A stretch of DNA of 64,000 nt from Siphonodentalium dalli (lineage: Eukaryota; Mollusca; Scaphopoda; Gadilida; Siphonodentaliidae): the NCBI GenBank assembly GCA_032622095.1, contig CP136067.1, positions 51,995,899 to 52,059,898 of the forward strand. Direction: 5' to 3'. Below, in pieces: positions 12,065 to 24,546 of the stretch; positions within the stretch are counted from its first letter, which is position 1; every line of letters starts with the position of its first letter. The notes below the pieces were generated by a model. That model made no database searches. It saw nothing but the letters and a program-made list of their open reading frames with translations, and was not told the DNA's origin. The translations under genes were made by a program, and so were the position numbers.

Positions 12065-12374
12065 CCTTTTTCTTTACTACATGGATTCTCTTGGCAATTA
12101 TCAATGTATACATTGGAATGGTCCATTATTCATTTGGAGGGATATTCAGGAAATATAAGCAGACGACAGACAGACAAAATGATAATTATAAGATTTCAGA
12201 AGTATTGCTATTCATTGGAGGGAAATTTTCAAATAAAAAACTCAACAAACGACAAATGGCCTATGGCCGTATGATGAACTTATTTTCTGAACATTTCCTG
12301 AGGGAATTTCTCATCAGTGAGTATTTAGTAGAGAAAGGGTTAAATCCAGACAGTTATTTTCAACAGGTTCCAAA

Positions 12375-12733
12375 TTAAAGATATATTATGTACTTATTCA
12401 GGTGCGTGAAACTAGTAAGTTGGTATTCAGGCACTATGTCAACTGGAGGAATATAGCATTCTAGTAACATTGCCGAAAATTTCAAACAAATCGACATTAC
12501 CACTCCAAAGAAAACATCGTCTGAACTACGCGCAATTGTAAATATTTACTTCTCAATTCAGGACGCAACTATCTGCGATAAGCTAACAAAAACGATTTCG
12601 CCATCGAGAGTCACTGTATTTAATTAATATATAAGAATGGCAGTGTTTGTTTTCAATTTGGATATAATATTTGTAAAAATTACTACTTTGAGCAAGATTA
12701 TTCTCCCTACCGGAGTGTTTCACACCACTTTAA
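12375..12733. mobile_element. Family I TTAA element (unit 2; copy 25747-26105)
   Basis: TTAAAGATAT...CACCACTTTAA, with TTAA at both edges. A diverged copy in the opposite orientation lies at 32671-33015 in an RFWD3 intron (shared 'gtgtttcaca', 'agattattctcc', 'tgtaaatatttac', 'ggtgcgtgaaact'). Non-coding. Confidence 0.65.
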
Positions 12734-12975
12734 AGATACAAGAATTTCACTTGAAATATTTTTCAAAGGACAAAGTAAACAAATCAACTAACAGTTATTT
12801 TATATGATATTCCGTTGTGGAATGGCACGCTAATTCAAACAAACTCGTAATTAAACAGGTCTGGCACATTCCAAATTCAACTATTATTGTTCAATATGGC
12901 TATTTCTATTTAACATGTTCGATAAAAGAGGCATAACCTAAAATCAGATGATACAAATATACCTGAAGAATAGTG

Positions 12976-13180
12976 TTAACCCCTTTCATGACTGGAGCTT
13001 ACTGAAATTTTGCGAAAACCCTGTGCCAATGCATTCTCTTATATATGTGAGTCGCCCAAAAATACATTGGCCTAACAATATTTGCCACGACCTAACAAGC
13101 CAGTACATTCTCTTATATATACGAGGCTCCCTATGGGAGACTCACATATATAGGAGAATGCAATGGCGCAGGGTATTTAA
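12976..13180. mobile_element. Family C element, right end eroded (unit 2; copy 26348-26552)
   Basis: Begins TTAACCCCTTTCATGACTGG, then 'gaaattttgcgaaaaccctg' and hairpin arms at 13022-13064 and 13093-13169. The right inverted end is missing. Confidence 0.65.
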
Positions 13181-14895
13181 TGTTGTGGATTGACACGCTA
13201 ATTCAAACAAACTCTTTGTTTACTTTGTCTATAATCACAGTTGCTACAGTTATGCCGACAGCTATCTCCCATTGGTGAAATACTTATAATATAATTTGAT
13301 GATACTAAATATATAAGGAAGCATAAGCTGCCAAATCAGATTTAACAACATAATCCTAGTGTTATTTCATTTGCTATGTTAAAAAATAATGAGATTCTAG
13401 AAACCCTTTCAACAATGGATATTTTCTATGTCAGCTTTTAATAAGATTGTTAGGGCATGGTAAAATACGCATGTGGTAATTTCAACAATGGGCCATAACT
13501 GAGGTGAAAATTGGCGAGCGGAACCAAAATTCAAACTTGACCTGTATTTTGGGCTATTAAACCCACAAATCAAATTTCAGTCCATTCAGTTAAGACTTAC
13601 TAAAGTTATCATCCGGAAAAGAAAAAAAGCGAACAGACGGATGGACGGCTATACAGACCAATAACATAATGCGTTGTTTTTTTCAACACAGGAGTATATA
13701 AATAATCCAAACTGGATTTATTGGTCAAAAGCCCAAAATATTGATGGATGGACAGATTACATAATACAATGTTTATTCCAACGGGCATATAAAGAGGGTT
13801 TTAGCCATTCTCTAAGTCACTCTGAGTCTTTCGTAATCTCATCGACTTGTCATTCGCAAAAGGCATGAGATCTTATCCCAATTTACATCACACTGTCTTA
13901 AGTAAATCATTTAGATTGGACTATTTCATCTTAGTGTAAGTTCTGATTGGCAGTAGTTACATGGAATCCCAGGGGTCGTAAATAGACTCTCCAAGAGAGG
14001 TAATCAGGCCCACTACTGGAATTACCTAACCATAGATGTCAATTTTCCAGATATATAGCAAATCAGATATAATGCTAAATAAATAAATATACTGTGTTCT
14101 CTGGCACCTCTAACCACTGTAAAGAGATTACTCAAAATTGTATTTGCAGTTTTGACCCAAATTTTCAAAAAGTTCAAAACTCTTCAGATTCTATAATTTA
14201 TTCACAATTAGAAATTTAGATAGGTTTCTGACATAATGAGTAAAAGGCGTTGGAGAATAGATTTTATACATTGCTTCGAAATTTGTAGGATTTTTTACTA
14301 AAAAATTACCCATACATCCATTAATTTCTAGAATTCTTGGGGAACAACTATTAAAAATGAAAACAAATTAGCCTCCCTCCCTCATCCAGTTTCCCGTAAT
14401 ACTTGACTAAGAAAACAGGTCTAACATATATGTTTGCATTACCTGATAGTGATAAATATTAATCCTTTCTTTAGTCAATAATAATTGACAAGTAATTCCC
14501 TTGTTCAGATAATAAGTTTAACAAACAGCTGAACTTATTGCAGGAACATTTCCCACCTACTAAAAGAAGTCCTTCTGTATTATCTGTTTCTCTGTCTGTT
14601 GTCTACTTATGTTTCCTGAACACACCTTCAGATGAATAACAGACCATTCCATGTACGATATTATAACTGATGGAAGAGTCCATTTAGTAAAGAAAAGGTT
14701 AAAGAGTATTCTAACTTAACTTTTAGGCCCAAACAAAATTATTTGAGTCTCAAAAGAAAAATAATTCTGAAGGGATGATTTTATTTTAATTTTTAATGTT
14801 TTTTTGTGCACATCGTAAGCATGGATCATGATAGCTTCCACCATGATATCTAGTAATATTTCAGAAAATGTAGAGGGAACTTTGTTTTGCATACA
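13181..14895. other. Array segment with little recognisable content (copy 26553-27727 and 28527-29069)
   Basis: Near 13490-13640 it carries a single degraded family F phrase ('gggccataactgaggtgaaa', 'ttatcatccgg'). The rest is AT-rich with no gene seen. Confidence 0.45.
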
Positions 14896-15010
14896 CATTC
14901 ATAAGCTTTCCGATGAATGGCAAAAGCCATATTTCCGACTAAATCCTGAAAAGTTACCCATAATTCTGCTGTGTTTAAGGAGTCAATTAGTTAGGACATT
15001 ACTGTAACAA
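14896..15010. mobile_element. Half family B element (unit 2; copy 29070-29184)
   Basis: Only the loop and right arm remain: 'ctttccgatgaatggcaa', 'ccgactaaatcctgaaaa', 'attctgctgtgtttaaggag', 'gacattactgtaac'. Confidence 0.6.
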
Positions 15011-15292
15011 TTACATTGTGCTACCAGTATACCTGTATGACATAGGGATTACCAATAATGTTCTAACGCCCGTGACTATTCACAATTGTTATTGTTGTCA
15101 ATAAATTGACACCTCTCCATTATAACATGTGATCGTAAATTTCCTCCAGTGCCTTTCAATTGTTTTGGAGTTACAATTTATTTTCCAGACTATGATGATT
15201 GGCTAATCATTTTCTTCAATGAAGTCATCTACTTAATGTTCTATGTCACTATGCATATACATGATAGTCAATCTATCAATCAAAGGGATATG

Positions 15293-15821
15293 TTAAAGAT
15301 ACGGGCGGCGTTGGCGGTGGTTATGCTGTTAAAATATTCAGCTCTGTCAAAAACTGCCATAAACAGAAATAATAGTGAAATATAGACAGACTTTGTTCTT
15401 ATACCAATCAGAAATATGGCATAAACAGTATGTTATTGTCAAATGTTTTTCCTTTGTTATGTAAACAAAAGCAAAAAACGTTACAGAACCTGGCTTTTTT
15501 TTTTAGATCCGGATATGGTAAACATAAAGAGCATTATTTGTTACTGTTTTCCTGATATGGAAATAATAAAGAGCGTTTATATCATTTGTGTGTGATTAAC
15601 CGATAGAATTGCACAGTGTTAAGTAAACAGAAGCAAAACTTCTGTAACACGAGCAGGCTCTTGTTTACGTACACCATCGTACGTCTTGACAAAAATATAC
15701 TATTTACGCGCTGATTATGTTTGGCATAAGAACAAAACTTTATATATTTTAATATTCCTTCTGTTGATGGCGATTTGAACAAATATGAAATTTCTGCAAC
15801 GAACGCCGCCCGTGCCTTTAA
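15293..15821. mobile_element. Family G TTAA element, complete copy
   Basis: Both ACGGGCGGCGTT ends present with TTAA at both edges; 529 bp, no ORF of note. It is the partner of the 8984 copy in the recombination that shortened unit 1. Confidence 0.82.
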
Positions 15822-18800
15822 GAGTTCATGTAAGTTGCAAATAATGCTCAATACATATTATATATGGATGTTGTTTTTTCTGTCATAATATCATAAATCA
15901 AAATAAAACGTCCCATGCTGGCCTGTTATTTCAAAGCAGCGGTGTCCGAGACTCAAATAATATTTTTTATTTGGCTTTAGGCTTCTTTCCATTTTATTCC
16001 ACACCCATCGATACGAGGCACATGTATTCAACGGAATACGAGCCATTGAATACATATTAGTGTATACCTCTAGTTGAGTACATGCCGGAACTATTCTCGT
16101 TGACGTTGTCGCCAAGAAAGATGACGTACATTACGTCAACGATCCTATTCGGGTGATGCCCTGAAAATTACTGGTTATTCATCAGTTAAATCACAATAAA
16201 GGTAGTGCTAGTATCAATGAAGGTGACAGTAATGGATTTAATTTATATGACACAACGGTCTAGAAGAAATACAGAACACGACTTGCATCATAGTCTCGAA
16301 TCTTTTATCGAACTACCGTACTGACCCGCGTTTAGGCCCAGGGGGGCCTTTGTTTTATTTGAGCTCAAAAATCCAAGTGGGCTTAAACTCGAATATGACC
16401 CTTTGCAAACCAAAAATCCCAAGAAATCGGGAGAGTAAAACTGAAGAAATGGATCCAAAAAATAAAGTCGATCCAACAGAGATTCGGGGAAATATACACG
16501 GCTTATAGATTAAATAAAGTTAAGTATAAGTTACTTTGAGAAAGTATTTTTTTCATTTTGATGTGTATATTAAAATATTAGCAACCACAACGCGCAGGCG
16601 CGTTGTTGCTTTTCAAGTTTAGGCGTGAATGACGTCATTAATTTTTACAATACCATGAAACAGCATTTCGACGCGATGAAAATCCGGACAAGAAACATGG
16701 GTTAAAAATCACGTGACTTCCGCTTCGCTTTCGCACAGAATCATGGGAACAATAATATCCCAAAAAGAAACGGTGACACAGAATCGGAAGTGGACCAACG
16801 GGATTGTTATAAAATTAACAACTTTAGTTTTTCTGAACAATTCCTACGTGATTTTGGCCTATAGATTAGTTTCGTTTGACCAATTTCGTTGGTTAGCTGA
16901 ATAAAATCAGCGAAGACGTCATGACATGGTCCATGACGTCATTTGCGTCATTTGGTGTTGTGGGCTAGAATCCAGAAAAAATTGGTCTCCGCAGGAAACA
17001 CTGATTTCACATCAGTATACTAGACTTGGTTGCATTTATAACCGTTTTCGCAAAAGATATATGCGAAAATAGCACAAGCAAACGTGCCTGCTTCAGAATC
17101 AAATTACCACAGTTGATTAGCCAAGGATGTACCCTTTCCAACAATGTATAGCACGACATCGTGTGTTGCGCCGATGTTTACTTATGGTGTTTTGTAATAA
17201 CGATCCCGCCTTAGCTGCGTGTAATTTTCCTCCGTACAAATTGCTTAGCGAAAAATCCCCCTAATAGGCGGACAACATATTCAATAAGTTCCCGTCTCGC
17301 AACGATTTGGCCTCACAGACATATCAGCCGCTTATCAATTCCTTCGAGATAAATGATTGAACCAATCTACCCTAACAAGGGGGATTTTTTCACGGTTGTA
17401 TGTCGCGCGAATAGTATTGGCTGGCTGCCAGGTATTCACACTCAACATCGGAACGCGGCTTATTATTTGAAATCATTTGTGAGCAGTGGTGGCAGCGGGG
17501 AAGTCAAATTATATGTCCATCATAACATGGGTCGCCTTCGTTGGAGAAGTAGGAATTAAGCCTCAACCAAATTTGTTGTCAAGTTGACGTGGGGGGCTTA
17601 TATGACCTTGACCTTGACCATAAAACGACCTTGACCTCTGTTGAAAGACATCTCACTTAAAGGGCCATTTTGCTAGATATGTGTTGCGATGTACGCGCTC
17701 ATGTCAATATTCAGAGGCCTTTTATAGCTATCCTTTAGAAATATACCGGTATCGAGGCTCCTACATACGCGAGTCTGTATGTGACGAACAGAAACATGGG
17801 AGTACGATATCAATTTAAACTTGACCTCCATAAAGAATCTATTATATGTTTGAGGAAAGTTTTGGTCTGTGCGTGTGGGTGTGTGTGTATGTGTGTGTGT
17901 GTGTGTGTTTCCGCGATGGAATCGGAAACGGCTAACCGATTTTGACGAAACTTGCTACGGGTATGTAGTTTGACCTGTGGACTAACATGGGTATATCCGT
18001 TTGCCCGTGCGGCGTCACCTTGACCTTCAAATGACCTTGAACTCAAGTTCTCCGCTGAGCCGATTTTCACCAAATTTGGTATGTGTGGGTAGTTTCAGGC
18101 GCTGAGCAATTTCGTCACACCCGGATGCCCGTGCGGCGTGAACTTGAGATTTTAAATGACATTGAACTGTATCTGGGTATCCACTGGGCCGATTTCCACC
18201 ATTTTTTGGGGGTGTTGGTGTAGATGGGGATGCCAACAAATTTCGTCTCACCAACATGCCCGTCAGACAGGTACCCAGCTAAAACCTAATGTATAGTTTG
18301 TGACTTTTGTCTGTTAGCTATGGCCGGGAAAACTTCCGGACGGATTTCGACGAAACTTGATACCTAAGTGTACGTTTGTCCGGGAAGTGTTTTGGACGGG
18401 TCAAAGTGTGATGCTTGATCTTCAAAATGGTCGATTCAAGATCAAATCGGGTAATAGTGGCGGATTTCGACGATATTCGATAGCTAGGGATACTTTTGTC
18501 CGGGCAGTGTTTTGGACGGCTTAACTCGTAACCCCGACCTGACATTGACATTCAAAACGGTAAATTCAAGGTCAAATCTGGTCAAATTTCGCATAACTAG
18601 ATCCGACGAAGCACCGCGTGTGGTTGCCCCGTTACGTGTCTGGCGGCCATGTTTTTCAACGAATTTCAGTCAAAATAGGAGGCTCCATCTAGAGGTCATC
18701 CTGAAGATCCATATGAAGATTGGTGGTGATCAGATGAGTGACGTGTTCTGTAGGGTGCACCAAAGGATATAGTCATACCATGAGTAAATTCCAATATGAC

Positions 18801-19161
18801 CACTGGTGGCCACGTTTTTCAACAAATGGCAGTAAAAATAGGAGGCACCAATCAAGAGGTCACTCTGAAGATCCATATAATGTTTGGTGATAATCAGATG
18901 AGGGATGTGGTCTGTAGGTTGTGCCAAAGGATTTAATCATGCAAAGAGTAAAATCAAAGATGGCTGCCGGCATCCATGTTTTTCATCGATAATTGTTCAA
19001 ATTTGATAGCTCCCATCTAGAGGTGATTCATGGAGACTTTTACCTTTATCTTTCATTCACTTACCAGGAATGTGGTACTGCTACACCAGCTAACCCCATT
19101 TTACAACAATCTTCACCATATCTTATTTTGGATTATGCCCCTTTCATGTATTTCAAATAGA

Positions 19162-19563
19162 CAAGCCTGCAAATAGTGTGTCTGTCATTTGCAGAATGAG
19201 GTCCCCAGATGGTGAATTCAGAGACGCTATCCTGGAAGGTGGGCTAGCATCACAAAATTCACCCTCTGAGAACTCAATCTGCAATGGGACACCTAGGATC
19301 AGATTGAATTTCCCCCAGTTGAAGTTGGTGATGTTCACCCATTAGTCAACTCGATTATGGATTTTATCTTCTGCAAATTAGAGGATACAGAAACTTCCCA
19401 GAAGGGTAAAAGTTACTAAAAAACAATCTTAATTTGAGATTATATACTTCCCAGAAGATGAGGCTAGCAGAATGAGGTACACAGAGGGTGAATTTGGTGA
19501 TGCTAGTCCACTCTGAAGGATAGCATCACTAAATTCACCCTCTGGGGACCTCATTCTGCATAT
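19162..19563. mobile_element. Family E inverted-arm repeat, unit 3
   Basis: The third tandem copy of the 170-570 repeat. It contains a one-base A insertion near 19420 relative to units 1 and 2. Confidence 0.65.
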
Positions 19564-20349
19564 GATCTCCTGTGTTATTCATCCGTTTGTACTGAAATTT
19601 TGAACAAATTGAGAACATGGTAAATGCGGAACATTGTGGAAGTTAATTACCCCCATGGTTTTCTAACCTTCTTGTGAATGTTGCTTGATTGAAAATATTA
19701 CCATTTTTAAAAACCACACATTCAACTTTGACGCTCAACAACGTCGCAGGTTGATGGGTTAACTGGGAGATCAGTGTTTGCTAAGTGCCCGATCCACTGC
19801 ATTCACTCGAAAGGATCTCTGCCCCGTAAGGTGGACCAAGAAAGAAGTACCGCCTTCAATAAATCTATGGTGGTACCTCTTTCTTGGTCCATCATATGGG
19901 GCAGGGATCCTTTCGAGTGAATGCAGTGGATCAGACATGGGAGTGGTTCAAAATCATGCCCCTTTGTTCCAAAGCAGGTGTCTTGAATGATGGATGTTTC
20001 ACCAAATGTGATAAGAAAACTCTACCATATTTCAAGAAACAGTACTGGCTATGGGAAAGATCGCTTCACATAGCCAGTTTCTTGAAAATGAGTTTTCTTA
20101 TCCCATTCGGTGAACAAAGCCATTGTATAAGACTTTCCTTACAGATGGAGGTGTTTGGCTCCAACAGATCTAAGGGTTGGTTTGCCATACAGAGCAAGAT
20201 TCCATTATCTAGAGTGAAAACAGAGGACCAGATATGGAGGTGGTTCAAAATAATGCCCCAAAATTCCCACAACGTGACAACTGGTGAATTTGAAGAAAAT
20301 CCTAAGCAGTAATGAAGCCAGTGACACTTAACCAACACTGATCAACCAG

Positions 20350-20541
20350 TTACAGTAATGCCCTAAATAATTGACTCCATAACCACAGAAGAATTATGGC
20401 TCATTTTTCAGGATTTAGTCGAACATATGGCTTGAGAGCTTTCCAATGAATGGCAACAAGCCATATTTCCGACTAAATCCTGAGAAATTACTTATAATTC
20501 TGCTGTGGTTAAGGAGTCGATTATTTTGGGCATTACTGTAA
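20350..20541. mobile_element. Family B palindromic element, unit 3
   Basis: Tandem copy of 1357-1548 with a few changes (for example 'cgaacatatgg' for 'cggaaatatgg'). Confidence 0.72.
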
Positions 20542-20799
20542 CCAATCAACTCGTGATTATGTTGAGCATCAAAGTTGATTTTTGAAAATGGCAAATTTTC
20601 CAATCAAACATTCAGGATAGAAAACCCTCGGAATAATTAACATCGACAATGTGCTGCATTTATCACGCTCTTAATTCGTTCAAAATATCGATACGATCAG
20701 GTGAATAACACACACAGGGTATTACATGAGAGGTGCATAACTCCATCAGAAATGGTTGGACCAGACCCAAGTTCCATCTTCACCTGTATCTTCGTGTGA

Positions 20800-21199
20800 T
20801 TAACCCTTTACCCAACAGAATGGCCCTGTGCCAATGCATTCTCTTATATATGCGAGTCGACCATAGGTCGCCTCGCATATATAAGAGAATGCATTGGCTT
20901 AACACATTAAAAATTATAAAATTGTTAAAGAATGTAAGAAAAAATGGTAAAAAGTGTTAATAAACGATTTTATTTAGGCCAATGCATTCTCTTATATATG
21001 CGAGGCGACCTATGGTCGACTCGCATATATAAGAGAATGCATTGGCACAGGGCATAACTGTAACTATCACAATGTGGTCAAGGAGCCGGTTCCAATGATA
21101 TCCATATTTGTATGGTTCTATTGAGACAGACCGAAGATATTTTAGGCTGTTGAATCTTTATTTGGCCGGTTTTGGCCGGTTTGTTGGGTAAAGGGTTAA
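20800..21199. mobile_element. Family A TTAA element, new in unit 3
   Basis: TTAACCCTTTACCCAACAGA to TGTTGGGTAAAGGGTTAA, with 18-bp inverted ends that include TTAA. Units 1 and 2 have a single TTAA at this place (1810-1813, 8151-8154), so the insertion site is visible. It contains two perfect-arm hairpins, 20831-20897 and 20979-21045. Confidence 0.85.
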
Positions 21200-22061
21200 A
21201 ATAAACATGAGCTGCCACACACATACAGCAAACCCATTCAATCGGAGTCAATCCTATTCGATGGTCCCCATATCATCAGATTCCAACAACAACATTTTTT
21301 TAATGCTGCTTCAGTTATCAGAATCGATTAATTTCCAAAAAAATAATGCTAACCAGTCAACTATAGTATAAAATTGCCCAGAACGTGTTATTTATCAACA
21401 TTTTGTTTAACGAATTTGGCTGGATTATCAAATATCTAACACCCAAATCCACTTGATTTTAGAGTTATAAATCCATCTTCATCCGCAATTTGATCCGAGT
21501 CCATCGGCTTGACAAATATTTGCCAGGCCACCAAAAATTACATATCGGAGAAATAACAAATTTCAAAAATCTATATCTGATCACTCTGAGCTTTGATGGG
21601 TGGGTTCCTTGAGTCAAATAAAATATTGTTTACCCCCGAAGTCAAAGAAATAGTAATTTGGGAGCATGAATTCGGATTATGCATATTACAAACAAAATAT
21701 GAAAGTTATTGGATAACTATAACTCAAGATATCATCCTGACAACAAAATAATCAGCAAACTCCAAGTCGAAAAGGGTAAGAACACTGTTAGAAATGGTCG
21801 GACTGGATCCAAATTTGATATTTACCAAGACTTTCTCATAGGAAGACCATAAACCAATCTTGATGAAATTTTGTCAAATAATTCTAGGTAAAAATGGTTG
21901 AACCAGATCTAAATGCGAACTTGATCAGTACTTTCTCATATGAAGACCATGTACCATATTTGATAAAATTCTGTAAAATATTACTCAAGTTATTATCCTG
22001 ACAACAATCTTTTTGGACGGATGGATGGACACGGCTTGGTGACCATTTCTATAATCTCACT

Positions 22062-22562
22062 TTAAAGATACGGGCGGCGTTGGCTGTGGGTATGCAGTTA
22101 AAATATTCACCTCCGTCAAAAACCGCCATAAACAGAAAGAATAGTAAAATGTAGACAGACCTTGTTCTTATACCAATCAGAAATATGGCATAAACAGTAT
22201 GTTATTGTCAAATGTTTTTCCTTTGTTATGTATACAAAAGCAAAAAACGTTACGGAATCTAGTTTTTGTTTAAATCCGGATATGGTAAACATAAAGAGCG
22301 TTATTTATTACTGTTTATTACTATATGGAAATAATAAAGAGCGTTAATATATCATTTGTGTGTGATTAACCAATAGAATTGCGCTGTGTTATGTAAACAG
22401 AAGCAAAACTTCTGTAACACGAGCAGGCTCGTGTTTATGTACACATCGTACGTTTATGTACACCATCGTATGTCTTGACGACAATATACTATTTAAGCGC
22501 TGATTATGTTTGGCATATGAACAAAACTATATATATTTTAATATATGTTAAGTTAGACTGAT
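22062..22562. mobile_element. Family G element, right end missing (unit 3)
   Basis: Tandem counterpart of 8984-9484 with the same truncated right side. Confidence 0.73.
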
Positions 22563-22729
22563 AAATAGTTTATTAAAATAAACTTTTCACCCCCAATTTC
22601 ATTAACAGGCATATATTGATAACAATTCCTCTTGCTTTACAAAATGTTTAATATGCAGATGACATATTTCAAAATAAATATATCTAAAACAATTGGAATT
22701 CTACACAAAAAGAACATAACACTTAGTAT

Positions 22730-22982
22730 TTAACACTTTCATGACTGGAGCTTTGTGAAAACCCTGTGCCAATGCATTCTCTTATATAGGTATCCCATAG
22801 GGAGGCTCGCACATATATAAGAGAATATATTGGCCTAACAAGATTTACCTTGACCTTGCAAGCCTGTGCATTCTCTCATATATATATGCAAGGCTCTCAA
22901 TGGGAGACTCACATATATAAGAGAACGCACTGGCACATTAACTTTAATGCTGTACCAGCGCAGCTCCAGTCATGAAAGGGAT
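22730..22982. mobile_element. Family C element, complete in unit 3
   Basis: TTAACACTTTCATGACTGGA to GCTCCAGTCATGAAAGGG. It has two hairpins, about 22766-22835 and 22861-22934. In unit 2 only the right part survives (9490-9606). Confidence 0.7.
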
Positions 22983-24141
22983 ATACAGGGTTTCCACTAT
23001 GGGGTCAGGAAGTCTCATTTTGAGTAATTCACCCAAGCCAATTTTCCACCAGGCCTGTAATTATGGTGTCGGACATTTGCAGAAAGAGGTCCCCAGAGGG
23101 TGATTTTAGTGACACTACCCTGAACAGTGGGCTAGCATCACCGAATTCATCATCCGGGGACCTCAATCTGCTATGGGAGACCTAGACACAGATTTAAGTT
23201 CCCAGATGGTGAAGATGGTGCAATGCATTGTGTTGTCTGCCAATTTGGGGATATAGAGAAACTGAACTAAAAAAGAAATAGAATCAAACTAAAAAAGTAG
23301 TTAATTTGGTAATAAAGATACTTTCCAGAGATAATGAGGCCTGTGGAGGGACCTCATTCTGAAAATGTCCGGCACCATATTTTCAGGCTGCCTGATCATT
23401 GTTAACTAATACAGTAATGCCCTAAGTAATCAACAATGGGCCATAATTCTGCTGTGGTTAAGGAGTCGATTACTTAGGGCATTAGTGTACATGTATGTAA
23501 GTAGAAATTACTTCAAACTAGCCAGCGGATGAAGGTCTCATGTTAGCATGTGATGGTAAATCAAGAATATTTCATGGGATAGTATCAGGCATCAACATTA
23601 ATTTAAAATTATAAAATGTTATTCCCGCTTGAAATAGTAACATTTTCAGCATGATTAGTTGGCCCACAATGTCTGTGCCATACAATTTCAACCTATTTTT
23701 CTTCAGATTCACGATGTTCAAAACACAGAATTAGGGCCGGGAATCCTTGTCTTATTATCATATATTTTGGGATTTAAACGGATGTGACTCATTTGAACCC
23801 CAAAATTAGTATACATAATATGGTAAGAGTTATCTCAAAATATACTTACGCGGGAGATATCTGAACAATTTTTATTTATAAATTTGAGATTGTTTTGTTT
23901 GTGCCAGTCCATTTTTGTTCTATCAGTGGTCACATAAAAATTGCACCTGTAGACCATAGGAAGAAAATCTAGACCCGTCGTCCCTCTGAAACATTTATGG
24001 TGCTACATAATTTTGGTGATAAAAACAAACAGAATGCAATTGAGTGAAATTTTAAAATAATATCCTGTTATGGTAACCCAATGAACTTTTGCCGGACAGT
24101 CAGTTTCCGAATCCAGAATTTCAATGAATACATTTAATGGC

Positions 24142-24546
24142 TTAACCCTTTCAGTGCCAGGTCTGATTTTTGTATCAACCCATATACCCTGTGCCAATGC
24201 ATTCTCTTATATATGCGAGTCGACCATAGGTCGCCTCGCATATATAAGAGAATGCATTGGCCTAACAATTTTTCATCATTTGTTATTATTTTTCACAATT
24301 TTTTACAATTTTAATAATTTTTTTCTTATATTCTTTAACAGACTTATGTTGTAGGTTTAGTGCCAGGGAATCTTACGTTTTTCATGGGCATCAAAATTAT
24401 TACTATGAATACTTGGTGATAGTTTTGAGTTATAACATGCCCCTAAGGTTTTATCCAGTAAAATAATTAAAAAAAAAAAAAAAAAACGATTTTACAGATC
24501 GTAAATTAGGGCCGGTGAGATCGGCCCCTGGCACTGAAAGGGTTAA
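24142..24546. mobile_element. Family A2 TTAA element (unit 3)
   Basis: Tandem copy of 10770-11174 with hairpin at 24194-24260. Confidence 0.8.

Larger units (their letters stand above)
3665..16315. repeat. Tandem array unit 2 (12,651 bp)
   Basis: A direct repeat: 3665-6341 recurs at 16316-18992 with constant offset 12,651, and 6342 onward recurs from 18993. The unit boundary is set at 'atcgaacta|', the point where the last copy runs out into unique DNA (29566). It contains small transposons, hairpins and dispersed repeats but no recognisable gene. Confidence 0.9.
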
